64,000 bases of DNA, from positions 558,001 to 622,000 of the forward strand of contig JACKNU010000001.1 in the NCBI GenBank assembly GCA_024234675.1, read 5' to 3'. Every line of letters starts with the position of its first letter. Position 1 is the first letter of the stretch. This DNA is from Pseudomonadales bacterium. Its GTDB lineage: Bacteria > Pseudomonadota > Gammaproteobacteria > Pseudomonadales > Halieaceae. The position numbers and the translations under genes are program-made. Below are positions 55,780 to 64,000 of this stretch, in pieces. Below the pieces are notes generated by a model. It was not told the origin of the DNA and did not search any database. It saw only the letters and a list, made by a program, of their open reading frames with translations.

Positions 55780-56907
55780 CTACAGCTGGGGACGCAGCAG
55801 GAACTTCTCCCCGGTGGCCTGCTTGCTGTATTCAGCAAGGGCCTCGGGCGTCAGCATCTGGGCGAAGGACACCTCCCGGTTATAGTGGCTGGCGAAGGTG
55901 GTCTTGATCTCCCTGGCCACCCGGCTGCGCAGTTCCACCACCTTCTCCATGCCGACTTTCTGCATGAAGGGCGTCAGCAGCCAGGCCCCCACGCCCCAGT
56001 TGAAACCAAAGTTGCGGGTGAGCACGGTGGGACTGCGATCCAGGCCGCCGTAGATGTAGACCTGCTTGTACACATCCGACCCGTAGCCGCTGTAGCCGGA
56101 CATCTTGCTCACGGCTACCTGCTCCATGGCGGTGAGTATCTGGCTGGCCAGCTTGCCGCCGCCTATGGCATCGAAGGCCAGGGTCGCGCCAGTTGCCTCC
56201 AGGGCAGCCACCAGGTCGTCCATGAAACTGTCCGCGGAGGAGTTGACGATATGCGCCGCGCCCAGCTCGCGCAGGATATCCTCCTGCTCGGGCTTGCGCA
56301 CGATGTTTACCAGGCCGATGCCATCGGCCAGGCAGATACGATTCAGCATCTGCCCGAGGTTGGAGGCCGCCGCCGTGTGCACCAGCGCCGTGTGGCCCTC
56401 CCTGCGCATTGTTTCGGTCATCCCCAGGGCGGTCAGCGGGTTGACGAAACAGGAGGCGGCCTCCACCGGGCTGGTGCCCTCTTCCAGTTGCAGGCACTGC
56501 ATCACATTGACGCAGCGGTACTGGGCGTACATCGCCCCGCCGGCTATGGCCACCGTTTTTCCCATCAGGGCCCGGGCGGCTGCGGAGCTGCCCGCCGCCA
56601 CCACCACGCCGGAGCCTTCGTTACCCACGGGCATGGACTGGCCGACCCGCCTGGCGACCAGGCGCATCAGCGCCTCGGGGATGTCAGCCACCAGCACCGG
56701 CCGCTCCGCAGTGCCGGCCTGGCGGGCCGTGGCGGGATCTGCCGGGCCCAGCAGCAGGCCCAGGTCGGAGGGGTTGATGGGAGTCGCCTCCATGCGCACC
56801 AGCACCTCGTCGGGGCCCGGGTCGGGAAAATCGGTTTCTACCAGTGATATTTCCAGGGTGTTGTTGGCTTTCACTTCAGAGCGCAGTTGCAGGCCGGTGG
56901 TGGTCAT
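55780..56907 (-). CDS. Medium-chain dehydrogenase/reductase (zinc-binding-dehydrogenase family)
   Basis: The protein has 375 residues. The GroES-like N-terminal domain has VLVRMEATPINPSDLGLLLG and VGNEGSGVVVAAG. The Rossmann domain has a variant nucleotide motif (TALVHTAAASNLGQMLNRIC). It lacks the structural-zinc cysteine cluster of alcohol dehydrogenases, so it is closer to quinone/enoyl reductases of the MDR family. An NAD(P)H-dependent reduction is expected; substrate unknown. It is divergent from the acyltransferase gene. Confidence 0.87.
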   Translation of the reverse strand: MTTTGLQLRSEVKANNTLEISLVETDFPDPGPDEVLVRMEATPINPSDLGLLLGPADPATARQAGTAERPVLVADIPEALMRLVARRVGQSMPVGNEGSGVVVAAGSSAAARALMGKTVAIAGGAMYAQYRCVNVMQCLQLEEGTSPVEAASCFVNPLTALGMTETMRREGHTALVHTAAASNLGQMLNRICLADGIGLVNIVRKPEQEDILRELGAAHIVNSSADSFMDDLVAALEATGATLAFDAIGGGKLASQILTAMEQVAVSKMSGYSGYGSDVYKQVYIYGGLDRSPTVLTRNFGFNWGVGAWLLTPFMQKVGMEKVVELRSRVAREIKTTFASHYNREVSFAQMLTPEALAEYSKQATGEKFLLRPQL

Positions 56908-57041
56908 GGAATTTCCTCGCTTGACTCAAATAGCGCACAAGGATAGCACGCCTGAAGGTGACAATTACCACCCGCACCGCTACAAGGCCCGCGGGCTTGT
57001 GGCTATACTTGCCCTCCCCCGCAAACAACAGGCCATCCATC

Positions 57042-57923
57042 ATGTCGGCATTCAGCAAAGACCAGCAACCCCTGGGCGACAAAGCGGCGCTTAGCCGCCA
57101 CATCGAGCAGGCCCTGGCCGTGGAAATGCCCCGTGGGCTGGAACTGGAGCTGGGCTACCAGCTGATGAAGCGCCTGTTCAAGCCCATGGTACTGGGGGCG
57201 GAGAACATACCCGAGCAGCCCTGCCTGTTTGTCGGCAACCACTCGCTGTTCGCCCTGGATGGCTGGGTGATAGGCCCACTTTTTATCAAGGAGCTGAACC
57301 GTTTTCCCCGCGGCCTGGGTGACAAGTTCCTGTTCGCCAACCCCCGGGTCGCCGAGTTCATCCTCAAACGCGGCGGCGTACTGGGGCACCCGGACGTGTG
57401 CGCGGCCCTGATGCAGGCCGGTGAAGACCTGCTGGTCTTCCCGGGCGGCGCCTACGAGGCAGTCAAACCCGCCAGCCGCAAATATGAACTGCTGTGGCAG
57501 CAGCGCTACGGTTTTGTCAAGTTGGCCGCCAAACACGGCTACACCATCATGCCGATGGGCTTGGTGGGGCCCGATGAATTCTACGGCCACCTGATGGAGG
57601 GCCAGGACCTGCCGAACTCGGTTCTGGGCAAATTGCTCAAGCGCATGGGCCTGCTCACCGACGACATCCGCAGCGATATCCTGCCCCCTATACCGGTGGG
57701 CGCCCTGGGCACCCCGCTGCCCAAGCCCCAGCGCTGCTACCTGGGCTTCGGCGAGCCTATCGACCTGTCGGCCTACAAGGGCCGCACACCCACCAAAAAA
57801 CAGCAGCAGGCCATACGCGACCAGGTGGCGGAGCAGATCGAGACCCAGCTCACCGAGCTGCTGTTCGCCCGGGAACAGCACCGCGGGGACGACAGCCTGC
57901 TGCGGCGCCTGCTCTCGATCTAG
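57042..57923 (+). CDS. Lysophospholipid/glycerol acyltransferase-family protein
   Basis: The protein has 293 residues from ATG 57042 (MSAFSKDQQPLGDKA); an in-frame start at 56958 would add 28 residues that overlap the promoter of the divergent gene. The acyltransferase block I is NHSLFALDG (NHxxxxD), and FPGGAYEAVKPASRKYEL is the later block. It resembles the diacylglycerol-acyltransferase/TMEM68-like branch more than PlsC. Membrane-associated acyl transfer is expected. Confidence 0.85.
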   Translation: MSAFSKDQQPLGDKAALSRHIEQALAVEMPRGLELELGYQLMKRLFKPMVLGAENIPEQPCLFVGNHSLFALDGWVIGPLFIKELNRFPRGLGDKFLFANPRVAEFILKRGGVLGHPDVCAALMQAGEDLLVFPGGAYEAVKPASRKYELLWQQRYGFVKLAAKHGYTIMPMGLVGPDEFYGHLMEGQDLPNSVLGKLLKRMGLLTDDIRSDILPPIPVGALGTPLPKPQRCYLGFGEPIDLSAYKGRTPTKKQQQAIRDQVAEQIETQLTELLFAREQHRGDDSLLRRLLSI

Positions 57924-58180
57924 CGCCCGCAGCGCCGACTCCCGGGAGCCCGGCCAAATTTGTCACAGGCTTCCGCCAGATCTGGCAGGAATCGGTGCAT
58001 GGGTTGGTAACAGTACCTTTCGGCTCACTGCCCGCCTGAAGTTTAATTAGTTTATTATCAATAGGTTATAGTATTTTATTCGTGCTATTTATATTTGGCA
58101 TGAAGTGTGCATTCTCTCTACTGACAGCCAGGCAAGTGCATACAAGCGCTGTCACAGGCCATTCACAGTGAGACGTTAGC

Positions 58181-58423
58181 ATGCCTGACAGACAAACTTT
58201 CCAAGGGCCGGTTGACCAGCAGGGTCGGGGAGCCGACTCGGGGGACCTGACCCTGATGCAGGTTACTGGCAGCGTCCTGGCGGCAGGTTTTGGCGTGCAG
58301 TCGAAAGAGAACAAACTGCGCGACTTCAGTCGCGGCAAGCCGCTGCAGTTTATCGCCGCCGGCCTGATTTTCACCCTGGGCCTGCTGGCAGCGCTGGTGG
58401 CCGTGGTCAGCCTGGTCGTGTAA
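58181..58423 (+). CDS. DUF2970-type small membrane protein
   Basis: The protein has 80 residues. VTGSVLAAGFGVQSKENKLR is followed by DFSRGKPLQFIAAGLIF, the family core, and one C-terminal membrane helix (LIFTLGLLAALVAVVSLVV). A single-pass inner-membrane protein of unknown role. An AT-rich 257-bp stretch (57924-58180) precedes it. It ends at a strong terminator. Confidence 0.85.
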   Translation: MPDRQTFQGPVDQQGRGADSGDLTLMQVTGSVLAAGFGVQSKENKLRDFSRGKPLQFIAAGLIFTLGLLAALVAVVSLVV

Positions 58424-58482
58424 ACCGTTTTATGGTCTGCCAGGGACGGCGGGCCACCTCCAACTCCACCGGAGTCCATGTT

Positions 58483-58506
58483 ACTGCCCCGCGGGGCAGT
58501 TTTTTA
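58483..58506. terminator. Strong terminator between convergent genes
   Basis: ACTGCCCC-GC-GGGGCAGT is a perfect hairpin followed by TTTTTT. It terminates the DUF2970 gene. The TAA stop of the convergent peroxiredoxin gene (58506-58504) lies inside the T-run. Confidence 0.9.
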
Positions 58507-59028
58507 TTTCCCTGCCAGGGCGATACCCAGTTCACCCAGGGTGGCCGCCATGTCCTGGGCGGAAGTTTCCGGGTTTACGTCAGCGTCTATCTTCAGCACG
58601 GTGCCGTCCACGCCGATGTAAATGGTCTCGCGGGCGGCGAAGGTGCCCATGCGCAGCACCCCGTAACGCTCGGCGACTTCCTTCGAGGGATCGCTGAGCA
58701 GCGGGAGATCGGCCTCGGTGGCCTCTGCGAAACCGATATTTTTCTCCAGCGGATCGACGCTGGCCATGAAGTAGGTAACATCGTACTTGCGAATCAGGTC
58801 ACCGTTCTGTGCCAGCGACTTGCACTCGACCGTGCAACCGCTGGTGAAGGCCCTGGGAAACCATGCGATGACCACCGCCTGCCTGCCGCGGAAATCCGCC
58901 AGGCTGTAGGTCTTGCCGTCAGACGCCTGCAGGGTGAAATCCGGGGCCGGGTCACCCTCCTTGAGATCGGCGGCGCTGGCGCCCACCGCTGCCAGGGCGA
59001 GCGTCCATACGAAAGCGAGCATTCTCAT
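58504..59028 (-). CDS. Exported PrxQ/BCP-type peroxiredoxin
   Basis: The protein has 174 residues from ATG 59028, with GAGGAG just upstream. A signal peptide (RMLAFVWTLALAAVGASAAD) is followed by the AhpC/TSA fold with GDPAPDFTLQASDG and the peroxidatic Cys in PRAFTSGCTVEC, with a second Cys four residues on. It would reduce peroxides in the periplasm; BCP proteins are usually cytoplasmic, so export is notable. Confidence 0.87.
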   Translation of the reverse strand: MRMLAFVWTLALAAVGASAADLKEGDPAPDFTLQASDGKTYSLADFRGRQAVVIAWFPRAFTSGCTVECKSLAQNGDLIRKYDVTYFMASVDPLEKNIGFAEATEADLPLLSDPSKEVAERYGVLRMGTFAARETIYIGVDGTVLKIDADVNPETSAQDMAATLGELGIALAGK

Positions 59029-59102
59029 AATTGACTCCTCAGTCGGCAACAGTCCCGCAGGACCCGTGATACAGCTTGTTACGTTGCATCGGCGCCGCGA
59101 GA

Positions 59103-60500
59103 TCAGTCCTTGCCCCGGCACCATTCCAACACCATCGCCGCCAGTTCGGCGCGCCCCTGGGCCGGCTTCTTGCCGCTGCGCAGGTCGGCAAAAATCCTCG
59201 CCAGCTGCCGGCGCTCCCGCTCCCCCAGCCAGTCCAGCAGGGGCTGGCTCAAATCCAGTTCACCGCGATCGGCGTGGGTGCGGGTACTGACCTGGCGCTG
59301 GTGTGTCAGCGCCCGCCCCAGCAGCACAAAGGGGAAGTTGACGTTCCTGGAGGGACCACAGCTGATGCGATGACCGCCGGTTGGAATGCCCTTGACCTTC
59401 ATCTGGGCGATCCGGTCGGCATACAGCCAGGCGCCGACAGCGCCGCTGATGGCCCCGCCGCCACCGGTTACCAGCGTACCCAGCCCGGCCAGCAGGCCGC
59501 CGGAGACCGCGTCCACCGCCATCCCCGTGGTGGCGCCCACCACCGCCCCCGCAGAGGCCCCCACGGCCAGCAGCGCCTTCTTGCCCAGGCCCCACAGGTA
59601 CCACTGCTCCATATTGAACAGGTCGCCCTCCTCCAGCGCCAGGCTCTGCTCGCTGCGCTTCAGGTTGGCATAGTAGTACAGTTCCTCCACCCGTTGCCGG
59701 CACTGTCGCTCGCGCTTCACTAGGTGGGCCTTGTAGCGCTCGAACAGCAGCTTCTGCACCGGCTCGGTGGGTATGCCTTCGGGCACCGCCTGGTCGACCT
59801 GGTAGGTGATGCCCTCGATGATGAGGTCCGTAATATAGTTGCTGGCGGCCTGCGTCTGCAGCAGTCGGTCCTGTCGCAAAATGGTCACCGCCCGCTCCAG
59901 TGGAGCGCGCCAGGCGGGGTCCAGGTGGCCGAACAACTCCAGCAACTCCAGCTGCTTGGTCAGTTCCGCCCGCTGGGCATTGAAGACCCTGACAGTGGTG
60001 AAGAACTGGCCCAGCCCCGCGGTCCACTGGTCCACGAATTCGTCGCTGTCGATGGGGTTGATCAGCGCCAGGCTGGGCCGCCCGGTCCAGCGCAGTATCT
60101 CCATCTCGGCCTCGTATTCGGCGCCGTAGGGGCAGGAGCCGTCCACCACGTAGATAATGCCCGCACCGTCGACAATGGGGCGCAAGGCCTGGCATTCGTC
60201 CCGATAGCGCTCGTCGTCCTCGTGTTGCTCAACGAACGCCCGCACCGCCTCAGGGCGCCCGGCGGCATCACTGCAGTGGGCTTGCAGCCACTCCAGCACT
60301 GCGCGGGCGCGCTGGAACCCGGGTGTATCCACCAGCACGTAAAGGGTTTCGCCATCCACCCGCATGGGATAGGCATCCGCCGCCACCGTCGTGCCCGCCC
60401 GGGAATCGATGTAGACCGCGTCGTCCCGCGCCAGGGTCGCGACGATACTCGACTTGCCCTTGTTGGGGCGACCGACCACCGCAAAACCGGGAATACTCAC
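59103..60500 (-). CDS. DUF3482-type membrane-associated GTPase
   Basis: The protein has 465 residues. The N-terminal G domain has the P-loop GRPNKGKSS, G3 DTPGFQRA and an extended switch region. A long helical region is followed by a glycine/alanine-rich hydrophobic stretch (~285-350, GAVVGATTGMAVDAVSGGLL) that could insert in membrane, then a soluble end. It overlaps the upstream DUF2868 gene by 4 bp, a constant pairing. Function unknown; a membrane-linked GTPase module is the best description. Confidence 0.88.
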   Translation of the reverse strand: MSIPGFAVVGRPNKGKSSIVATLARDDAVYIDSRAGTTVAADAYPMRVDGETLYVLVDTPGFQRARAVLEWLQAHCSDAAGRPEAVRAFVEQHEDDERYRDECQALRPIVDGAGIIYVVDGSCPYGAEYEAEMEILRWTGRPSLALINPIDSDEFVDQWTAGLGQFFTTVRVFNAQRAELTKQLELLELFGHLDPAWRAPLERAVTILRQDRLLQTQAASNYITDLIIEGITYQVDQAVPEGIPTEPVQKLLFERYKAHLVKRERQCRQRVEELYYYANLKRSEQSLALEEGDLFNMEQWYLWGLGKKALLAVGASAGAVVGATTGMAVDAVSGGLLAGLGTLVTGGGGAISGAVGAWLYADRIAQMKVKGIPTGGHRISCGPSRNVNFPFVLLGRALTHQRQVSTRTHADRGELDLSQPLLDWLGERERRQLARIFADLRSGKKPAQGRAELAAMVLEWCRGKD

Positions 60501-61873
60501 TGGCGCCCCAGCGGATGCACCGCCACCGCCGCAAAGGGCAGGCCCCGGGCAAAGCCCTGCCAGTCCTCCAGTTTGCCCGCGCTCACCGGCCTGTCTCCCA
60601 GCGGCACCAGGAACAGGGTGCAGCGCGGCAGGTCACCCAGGCCGGCCAGGAAATCCGCCAGGTCCGCCATCGGTGGCTCCCAGGATTTTACCGCCACATA
60701 GATACCCTGGATCGAATACTGCAGCAGCTTCTGCACCTGCGCGAGTTCCTCGGGTTGGGATCCCAGGCCGGCATTGACCTCCCTGTCCGGGGGCACGCTG
60801 GCAAATTCGGGGAAGTGCGAGCGATCACCGGGCCCCAGGGCGCCGGCCCAGTTGAGCAACAACAGGCCCCGGTCCGCGGGCGGCGCTGCCCCGCCGTCCC
60901 GGCGCCCGGATCCGCTGGCCCCCTGGGTACTGACCAGTGGTGTTCGCATCCGCGCCAGTACCAGTTCACTGCCCGGTATCCCGACGAAGGCGGCCCGCAG
61001 CTGGCGCATGTAAAAAAACCTTGAACACAACCATAACAGGAGTCGCGGCAACAGCGCGTAGCAAAGCATGCACATGATCAGGAAAGGCCACCAGCCGCCC
61101 ATGGCCGCCAGGTCCGCGGGGGAGAGGCCGGTCGCCGCGGGATGAAAACGGGTCGCCGCTATCACCTGCCCATCCACAGTGGCCTGGGGCAGCCAGGTCG
61201 CCCAGGGGGCGGCCAGCAGCCCCGTGAGGGACTGCACGAAACCATCGCTGAGCTGGTAGGTCGAGCCCCACACGAAAGTGAATGGACTGAGGAACAGCAC
61301 CACAAAAAATCCCGCTACCGCGCCCAGGGTAAAGAGTGCGCCCAACTCCTGGCCGTAGCGCAGCAACAACAGGCGCAACACCGACTGCGCCTCACGCAGG
61401 TAGCGACCATCGGGCACCGCCCGCGCCGCCAGCCAGCGCGCGGGATTCACCGGCAACATCACCGGCGCGCCGCCCCGGACGGTGCGCAACATCACCACGG
61501 CCGCTACCAGGCTGAGCAGCGCCTGCAGGAAGACAAACAGCAGCACGAACACAAAAACGTTCACAAGGCCTCGACCGCTGCCCAGCAGAAACGCCGCCAT
61601 GGCCGCAAAACCGCACAGCGGGGCCAGCACCCGCCCCAGTGCGGCCAGGGAACCCTCGCTCAACCGCGGCCCTTCCCGGCCCGTGTCACCCTCCCGTGAG
61701 GCCGACACCGCCGCCAGCCAGAACCCCAGGCGCTGGACATCGTCACCGTCGGGACAGTCCCGCGCCAGCCTGTGATCGCGCTCGCGCACCGCGTGTACAG
61801 ACAGGTCCCGGTCCTGTTCGAGCTGGGCGGCCAGGTGGTAGAGATCAGAGAGCGATGGCGTTTTCGCAGGCAT
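60497..61873 (-). CDS. DUF2868-type integral membrane protein
   Basis: The protein has 458 residues. A soluble N-terminal helix region is followed by membrane pairs at ~87-130 (FVFVLLFVFLQALLSLVAAV), ~185-205 and ~260-285, and a cytosolic domain ending with VHPLGRQ. It is translationally coupled to the DUF3482 GTPase gene, so the two probably form a complex. Function unknown. Confidence 0.86.
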   Translation of the reverse strand: MPAKTPSLSDLYHLAAQLEQDRDLSVHAVRERDHRLARDCPDGDDVQRLGFWLAAVSASREGDTGREGPRLSEGSLAALGRVLAPLCGFAAMAAFLLGSGRGLVNVFVFVLLFVFLQALLSLVAAVVMLRTVRGGAPVMLPVNPARWLAARAVPDGRYLREAQSVLRLLLLRYGQELGALFTLGAVAGFFVVLFLSPFTFVWGSTYQLSDGFVQSLTGLLAAPWATWLPQATVDGQVIAATRFHPAATGLSPADLAAMGGWWPFLIMCMLCYALLPRLLLWLCSRFFYMRQLRAAFVGIPGSELVLARMRTPLVSTQGASGSGRRDGGAAPPADRGLLLLNWAGALGPGDRSHFPEFASVPPDREVNAGLGSQPEELAQVQKLLQYSIQGIYVAVKSWEPPMADLADFLAGLGDLPRCTLFLVPLGDRPVSAGKLEDWQGFARGLPFAAVAVHPLGRQ

Positions 61874-62097
61874 TGGTTCCCTTGTTTGTGGACCTGGCGC
61901 CTGTCGCTACACGCCGGCGCGGGCCCCAAGTGTGGGAGCGCGCGGATTGCGTGTCAATTGCAGAGCGCTGCCGGCATCGATGCGCAGCGCTCACGCACCG
62001 GCAATTATCGGCCGGGGTGAAAGAAAAACCCCTGCAGGCGTCCAAAATGCCTTATTCTACTGTGCTGGATCCCGCCGTACAGACAACGAGGTAAACC

Positions 62098-62265
62098 ATG
62101 GCCAAACCGAATTATTCTTTCGAGAAACGCCAGCGCGAACTGGCCAGGAAAAAGAAAAAAGAAGATAAAAAACTGCAAAAAGCCCAGGCAAAAGCAGCTG
62201 CTGCTGCCGACAGTGAGACCGCTAACGACGCAGCGGCACTGACCGCCCCCGAGCAGGCATCCTGA
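62098..62265 (+). CDS. 55-residue Lys/Ala-rich protein
   Basis: It runs from ATG 62098 to TGA 62263-62265. The sequence is MAKPNYSFEKRQRELARKKK, then EDKKLQK and an Ala-rich acidic tail ending PEQAS. The N-terminal basic helix and shape resemble a small protein I recall from pseudomonads and relatives, often unannotated. A nucleic-acid or ribosome contact is conceivable but unproven. A GC-rich hairpin follows the gene. Confidence 0.75.
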   Translation: MAKPNYSFEKRQRELARKKKKEDKKLQKAQAKAAAAADSETANDAAALTAPEQAS

Positions 62266-62267
62266 CC

Positions 62268-62297
62268 CGGCAGGCCGCCGTTTGAGACGGCCTGCCG
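62268..62297 (+). terminator. GC-rich hairpin after the 55-residue gene
   Basis: CGGCAGGCCG and CGGCCTGCCG form a 10-bp perfect stem with a 10-nt loop, 2 nt after the TGA. There is no U-run, so termination strength is uncertain. Confidence 0.55.
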
Positions 62298-62348
62298 CTC
62301 AGTAACGAGCACCACCCGACAACTTGCATACCCGAGAGGAGAACGACC

Positions 62349-62606
62349 ATGAAATACCTGCTTCCCGCCGCCGCGCTGGCAACCCTGCTGCCCTTCGCCA
62401 GCATTGCCATGGCCCAGGACCTGAACAAGCTGGCTGAAGCGGTGGATACCGACAAGGCCGCCGAATCGGTAGATACCGACAAGATGTCGGAAGCCGTGAG
62501 CGCCGATGGCGTGGATATGCAAAAGGCCGCTGATGCGGTCGACAAGGAAAAAGCCATGGACTCCGTGGATGTAGACAAGGCCAAGGAAGCACTGCTGGGC
62601 CAGTAA
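62349..62606 (+). CDS. Small periplasmic protein of short acidic repeats
   Basis: The protein has 85 residues. The signal peptide MKYLLPAAALATLLPFASIA ends in MAQ. The mature ~62 residues are a run of imperfect repeats of the type AVD-TDKAAES-VDTDKMSEA and DAVDKEKAMDSVDVDKAKEA. Val/Ala-Asp and Lys-Ala alternate so that an amphipathic helix or stacked helices result. GAGAGGAG precedes the ATG. I recognise no family; it does not look like a classic lipoprotein or antigen. Confidence 0.75.
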   Translation: MKYLLPAAALATLLPFASIAMAQDLNKLAEAVDTDKAAESVDTDKMSEAVSADGVDMQKAADAVDKEKAMDSVDVDKAKEALLGQ

Positions 62607-62621
62607 CACCGCTGCAGTCGA

Positions 62622-64000
62622 TCAGCGCAACTCCACTTCGCTGTCGGCCACCAGGTACAGGAACGCCGCATAGGCTGCCACGTTCTGGTCGAGTGCGCCC
62701 GGGACTAGCTTGTCCAGGGTGTCGTTGGCGGTATGGTGCAGGTCGAAATAGTCCCAGCCATTCTGCTTCAGGCCCACGACCGGCACGCCGGCTGCGCGCA
62801 TGAACCCCAGGTCGGGGCCGCCCCGGGCGCTGTTGTTGCCCGGTCCGATGCCCAGGGGACGCAGTACTGCGCCGATCGCGGCGGCGATCTCCAACTTGTC
62901 CTCGGGCACCGCCGTATCGAATCGCCAGATGTTCCCGGCGCCAAAGTCAGACTCGACCGCCACCACATGCCGCGGCAGTTCCCGGGCATGGCGCTCGGCG
63001 TACGCCCTGGCACCGGCCAGGCCTGTTTCCTCCGCCCCGAACAGGACCACGCGAATGGTGCGCCGCGTCGGCCGGGACAGTACCTCTGCGATCAGCGCGG
63101 CCGCCCCGGTCACGATGCCCACACCGGCCGCATCGTCGACGGCGCCGGTACCCAGGTCCCAGGAGTCCAGGTGCGCGCCGGCCAGTACGATTTCGTCGAC
63201 CGCCTCAAGACCGGGCAACTCGGCGATCACATTGCCCGATTCCGCCACCGCCTCCACAGTGGGGCGCAACACCAGCTTCACCACCACCGGCAGGCCCCGG
63301 CCGAGTACCCGCGCCAGCTGGTCGGCATCCGGGGCGGACAAGGCCGCCGCAGGCACGCCATCGCCGCTCGCCTGGTCCCGCGGGCCCATCTGTCCGGTAT
63401 GGGCGAAGCGGTCGTGGCTGGTACCCACCGAGCGTATCAGGACGGCACTGGCTCCCAGCTGTTCGGCTGCATATGCCGCCTGCCAGCGCTTGGCACCGGC
63501 CACGGCATAGCCCGAACCATCCTGGGTACGGGTCATGGGCTCGTCGATAAAAACGATTTTGCCGCGTACGGTCGCCGCCGGCGCAGCGAGCAGTTCAGCC
63601 AGGGAGGCAAAGGCGATCACCTCGGCCTGAACGCCCTCCGCCGGGGTTGCCAGGCTGCCGCCCAGGGTGGCAATGGTCAGCGACTGGGGAAACGGCGCGA
63701 CAATCTCCGCCACTTCCTCGCCGCGTCGCCAATGCGCCACCTGGAACGTCTCCACCCGCACATTACTGAAACCCAGTTCTGCCAGCCGGGCGACCGCCCA
63801 TTGCCGTGCCCGCGCCTCGGCGGGACTGCCGGCCAGGCGTGGCCCCACCTCGGTGGTCAGCGACTCGACACTGGTGTAGGCCTCGTTGGCCTGTAGCGCC
63901 CGGGCCATCAACTCGGCGGCCCTGGCCTGTAACTGCGGGGACAGTTCCGCGGCGCCGGCATGGCCCGCCCAGATCAGGCAGGTGGCCGCAATAAAACGTC
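62622..64000 (-). CDS. Secreted M28-family metallopeptidase (5' end cut by window)
   Basis: The frame is open to base 64000; the visible start of the protein (RFIAATCLIWAGHAGAAELS) is the rest of a signal peptide, so only a few codons are missing. A PA-like insert (~120-250) lies within the peptidase. Zinc/catalytic motifs are GAHLDSWDLGTGAVDDAAGV (His, Asp), EETGLAGARAYAE (Glu), VESDFGAGN (Asp) and DLHHTANDT (His). It is likely an aminopeptidase or carboxypeptidase Q-like enzyme outside the cytoplasm. Confidence 0.9.
   Translation of the reverse strand, partial: RFIAATCLIWAGHAGAAELSPQLQARAAELMARALQANEAYTSVESLTTEVGPRLAGSPAEARARQWAVARLAELGFSNVRVETFQVAHWRRGEEVAEIVAPFPQSLTIATLGGSLATPAEGVQAEVIAFASLAELLAAPAATVRGKIVFIDEPMTRTQDGSGYAVAGAKRWQAAYAAEQLGASAVLIRSVGTSHDRFAHTGQMGPRDQASGDGVPAAALSAPDADQLARVLGRGLPVVVKLVLRPTVEAVAESGNVIAELPGLEAVDEIVLAGAHLDSWDLGTGAVDDAAGVGIVTGAAALIAEVLSRPTRRTIRVVLFGAEETGLAGARAYAERHARELPRHVVAVESDFGAGNIWRFDTAVPEDKLEIAAAIGAVLRPLGIGPGNNSARGGPDLGFMRAAGVPVVGLKQNGWDYFDLHHTANDTLDKLVPGALDQNVAAYAAFLYLVADSEVELR

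Overview
This window looks like a single chromosomal stretch of a high-GC, aerobic, marine-type gammaproteobacterium. The gene families and their arrangement (extended PstA/PstC/PstB proteins, two PhoU proteins, smc-zipA-ligA, a full ccmABCDEFGHI cluster, tesA divergent from ybbA/ybbP-like genes, and secreted repeat proteins in the Pho cluster) would fit the Halieaceae/OM60 (Cellvibrionales) group. That placement is inference from gene content, not a database result. I see no rRNA, tRNA, prophage, transposase or CRISPR array. The window starts inside one gene (base 1, minus strand) and ends a few codons before the start of another (base 64000, minus strand).

Region 1 (1-14294) is a phosphate-starvation island. 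It holds a complete phoB-phoR-phoU and pstSCAB-phoU pair of operons. It also holds a PF16930-type outer-membrane porin, two very small secreted proteins of unknown function, and a two-gene unit of a proline-rich lipoprotein plus a very large secreted protein built of ~400-residue repeats. Sites resembling the PhoB box (two 7-bp half-sites phased at 11 bp) lie 52-84 bp upstream of six starts here, three of them strong, so the unfamiliar secreted proteins are probably Pho-regulated. A 56-residue ribbon-helix-helix protein sits between the porin and pst.

Region 2 (14313-18993) is a three-gene, translationally coupled operon: a GltD-like flavoprotein with two ferredoxin-type clusters, then the fused gamma/alpha subunit and the beta subunit of a 2-oxoacid:acceptor oxidoreductase. 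Region 3 (19143-26316) is smc-zipA-ligA followed by a lytic-transglycosylase-like lipoprotein gene, i.e. chromosome condensation, division and DNA joining. Region 4 (26524-34426) is ttcA followed without a gap by the cytochrome c maturation cluster ccmABCDEFGHI, with nearly every junction overlapping.

Region 5 (34612-46645) holds mdh, a TetR regulator, a YbbP-like permease and YbbA-like ATPase divergent from tesA-bioA-eamA, a PhzF-family protein, a voltage-gated-type potassium channel with a zinc ribbon, and a YgiQ-type radical SAM protein. Two convergent junctions here (36289-36447 and 42416-42570) carry a family of short palindromic elements built on GGYCGAAT-NN-ATTCGRCC; the stop codons of three neighbouring genes lie inside element sequence. 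Region 6 (46712-64000) carries an RND efflux pair, hrpB, NnrU, a DUF1330 protein, a secreted transglutaminase-like protein, a medium-chain dehydrogenase, an acyltransferase, a DUF2970 protein, an exported PrxQ-like peroxiredoxin, a DUF3482 GTPase/DUF2868 membrane protein pair, two tiny conserved-looking proteins and an M28-type peptidase.

The most novel-looking material is the set of uncharacterised secreted proteins tied to the Pho switch in region 1, and the stop-codon-associated palindromic elements in region 5.
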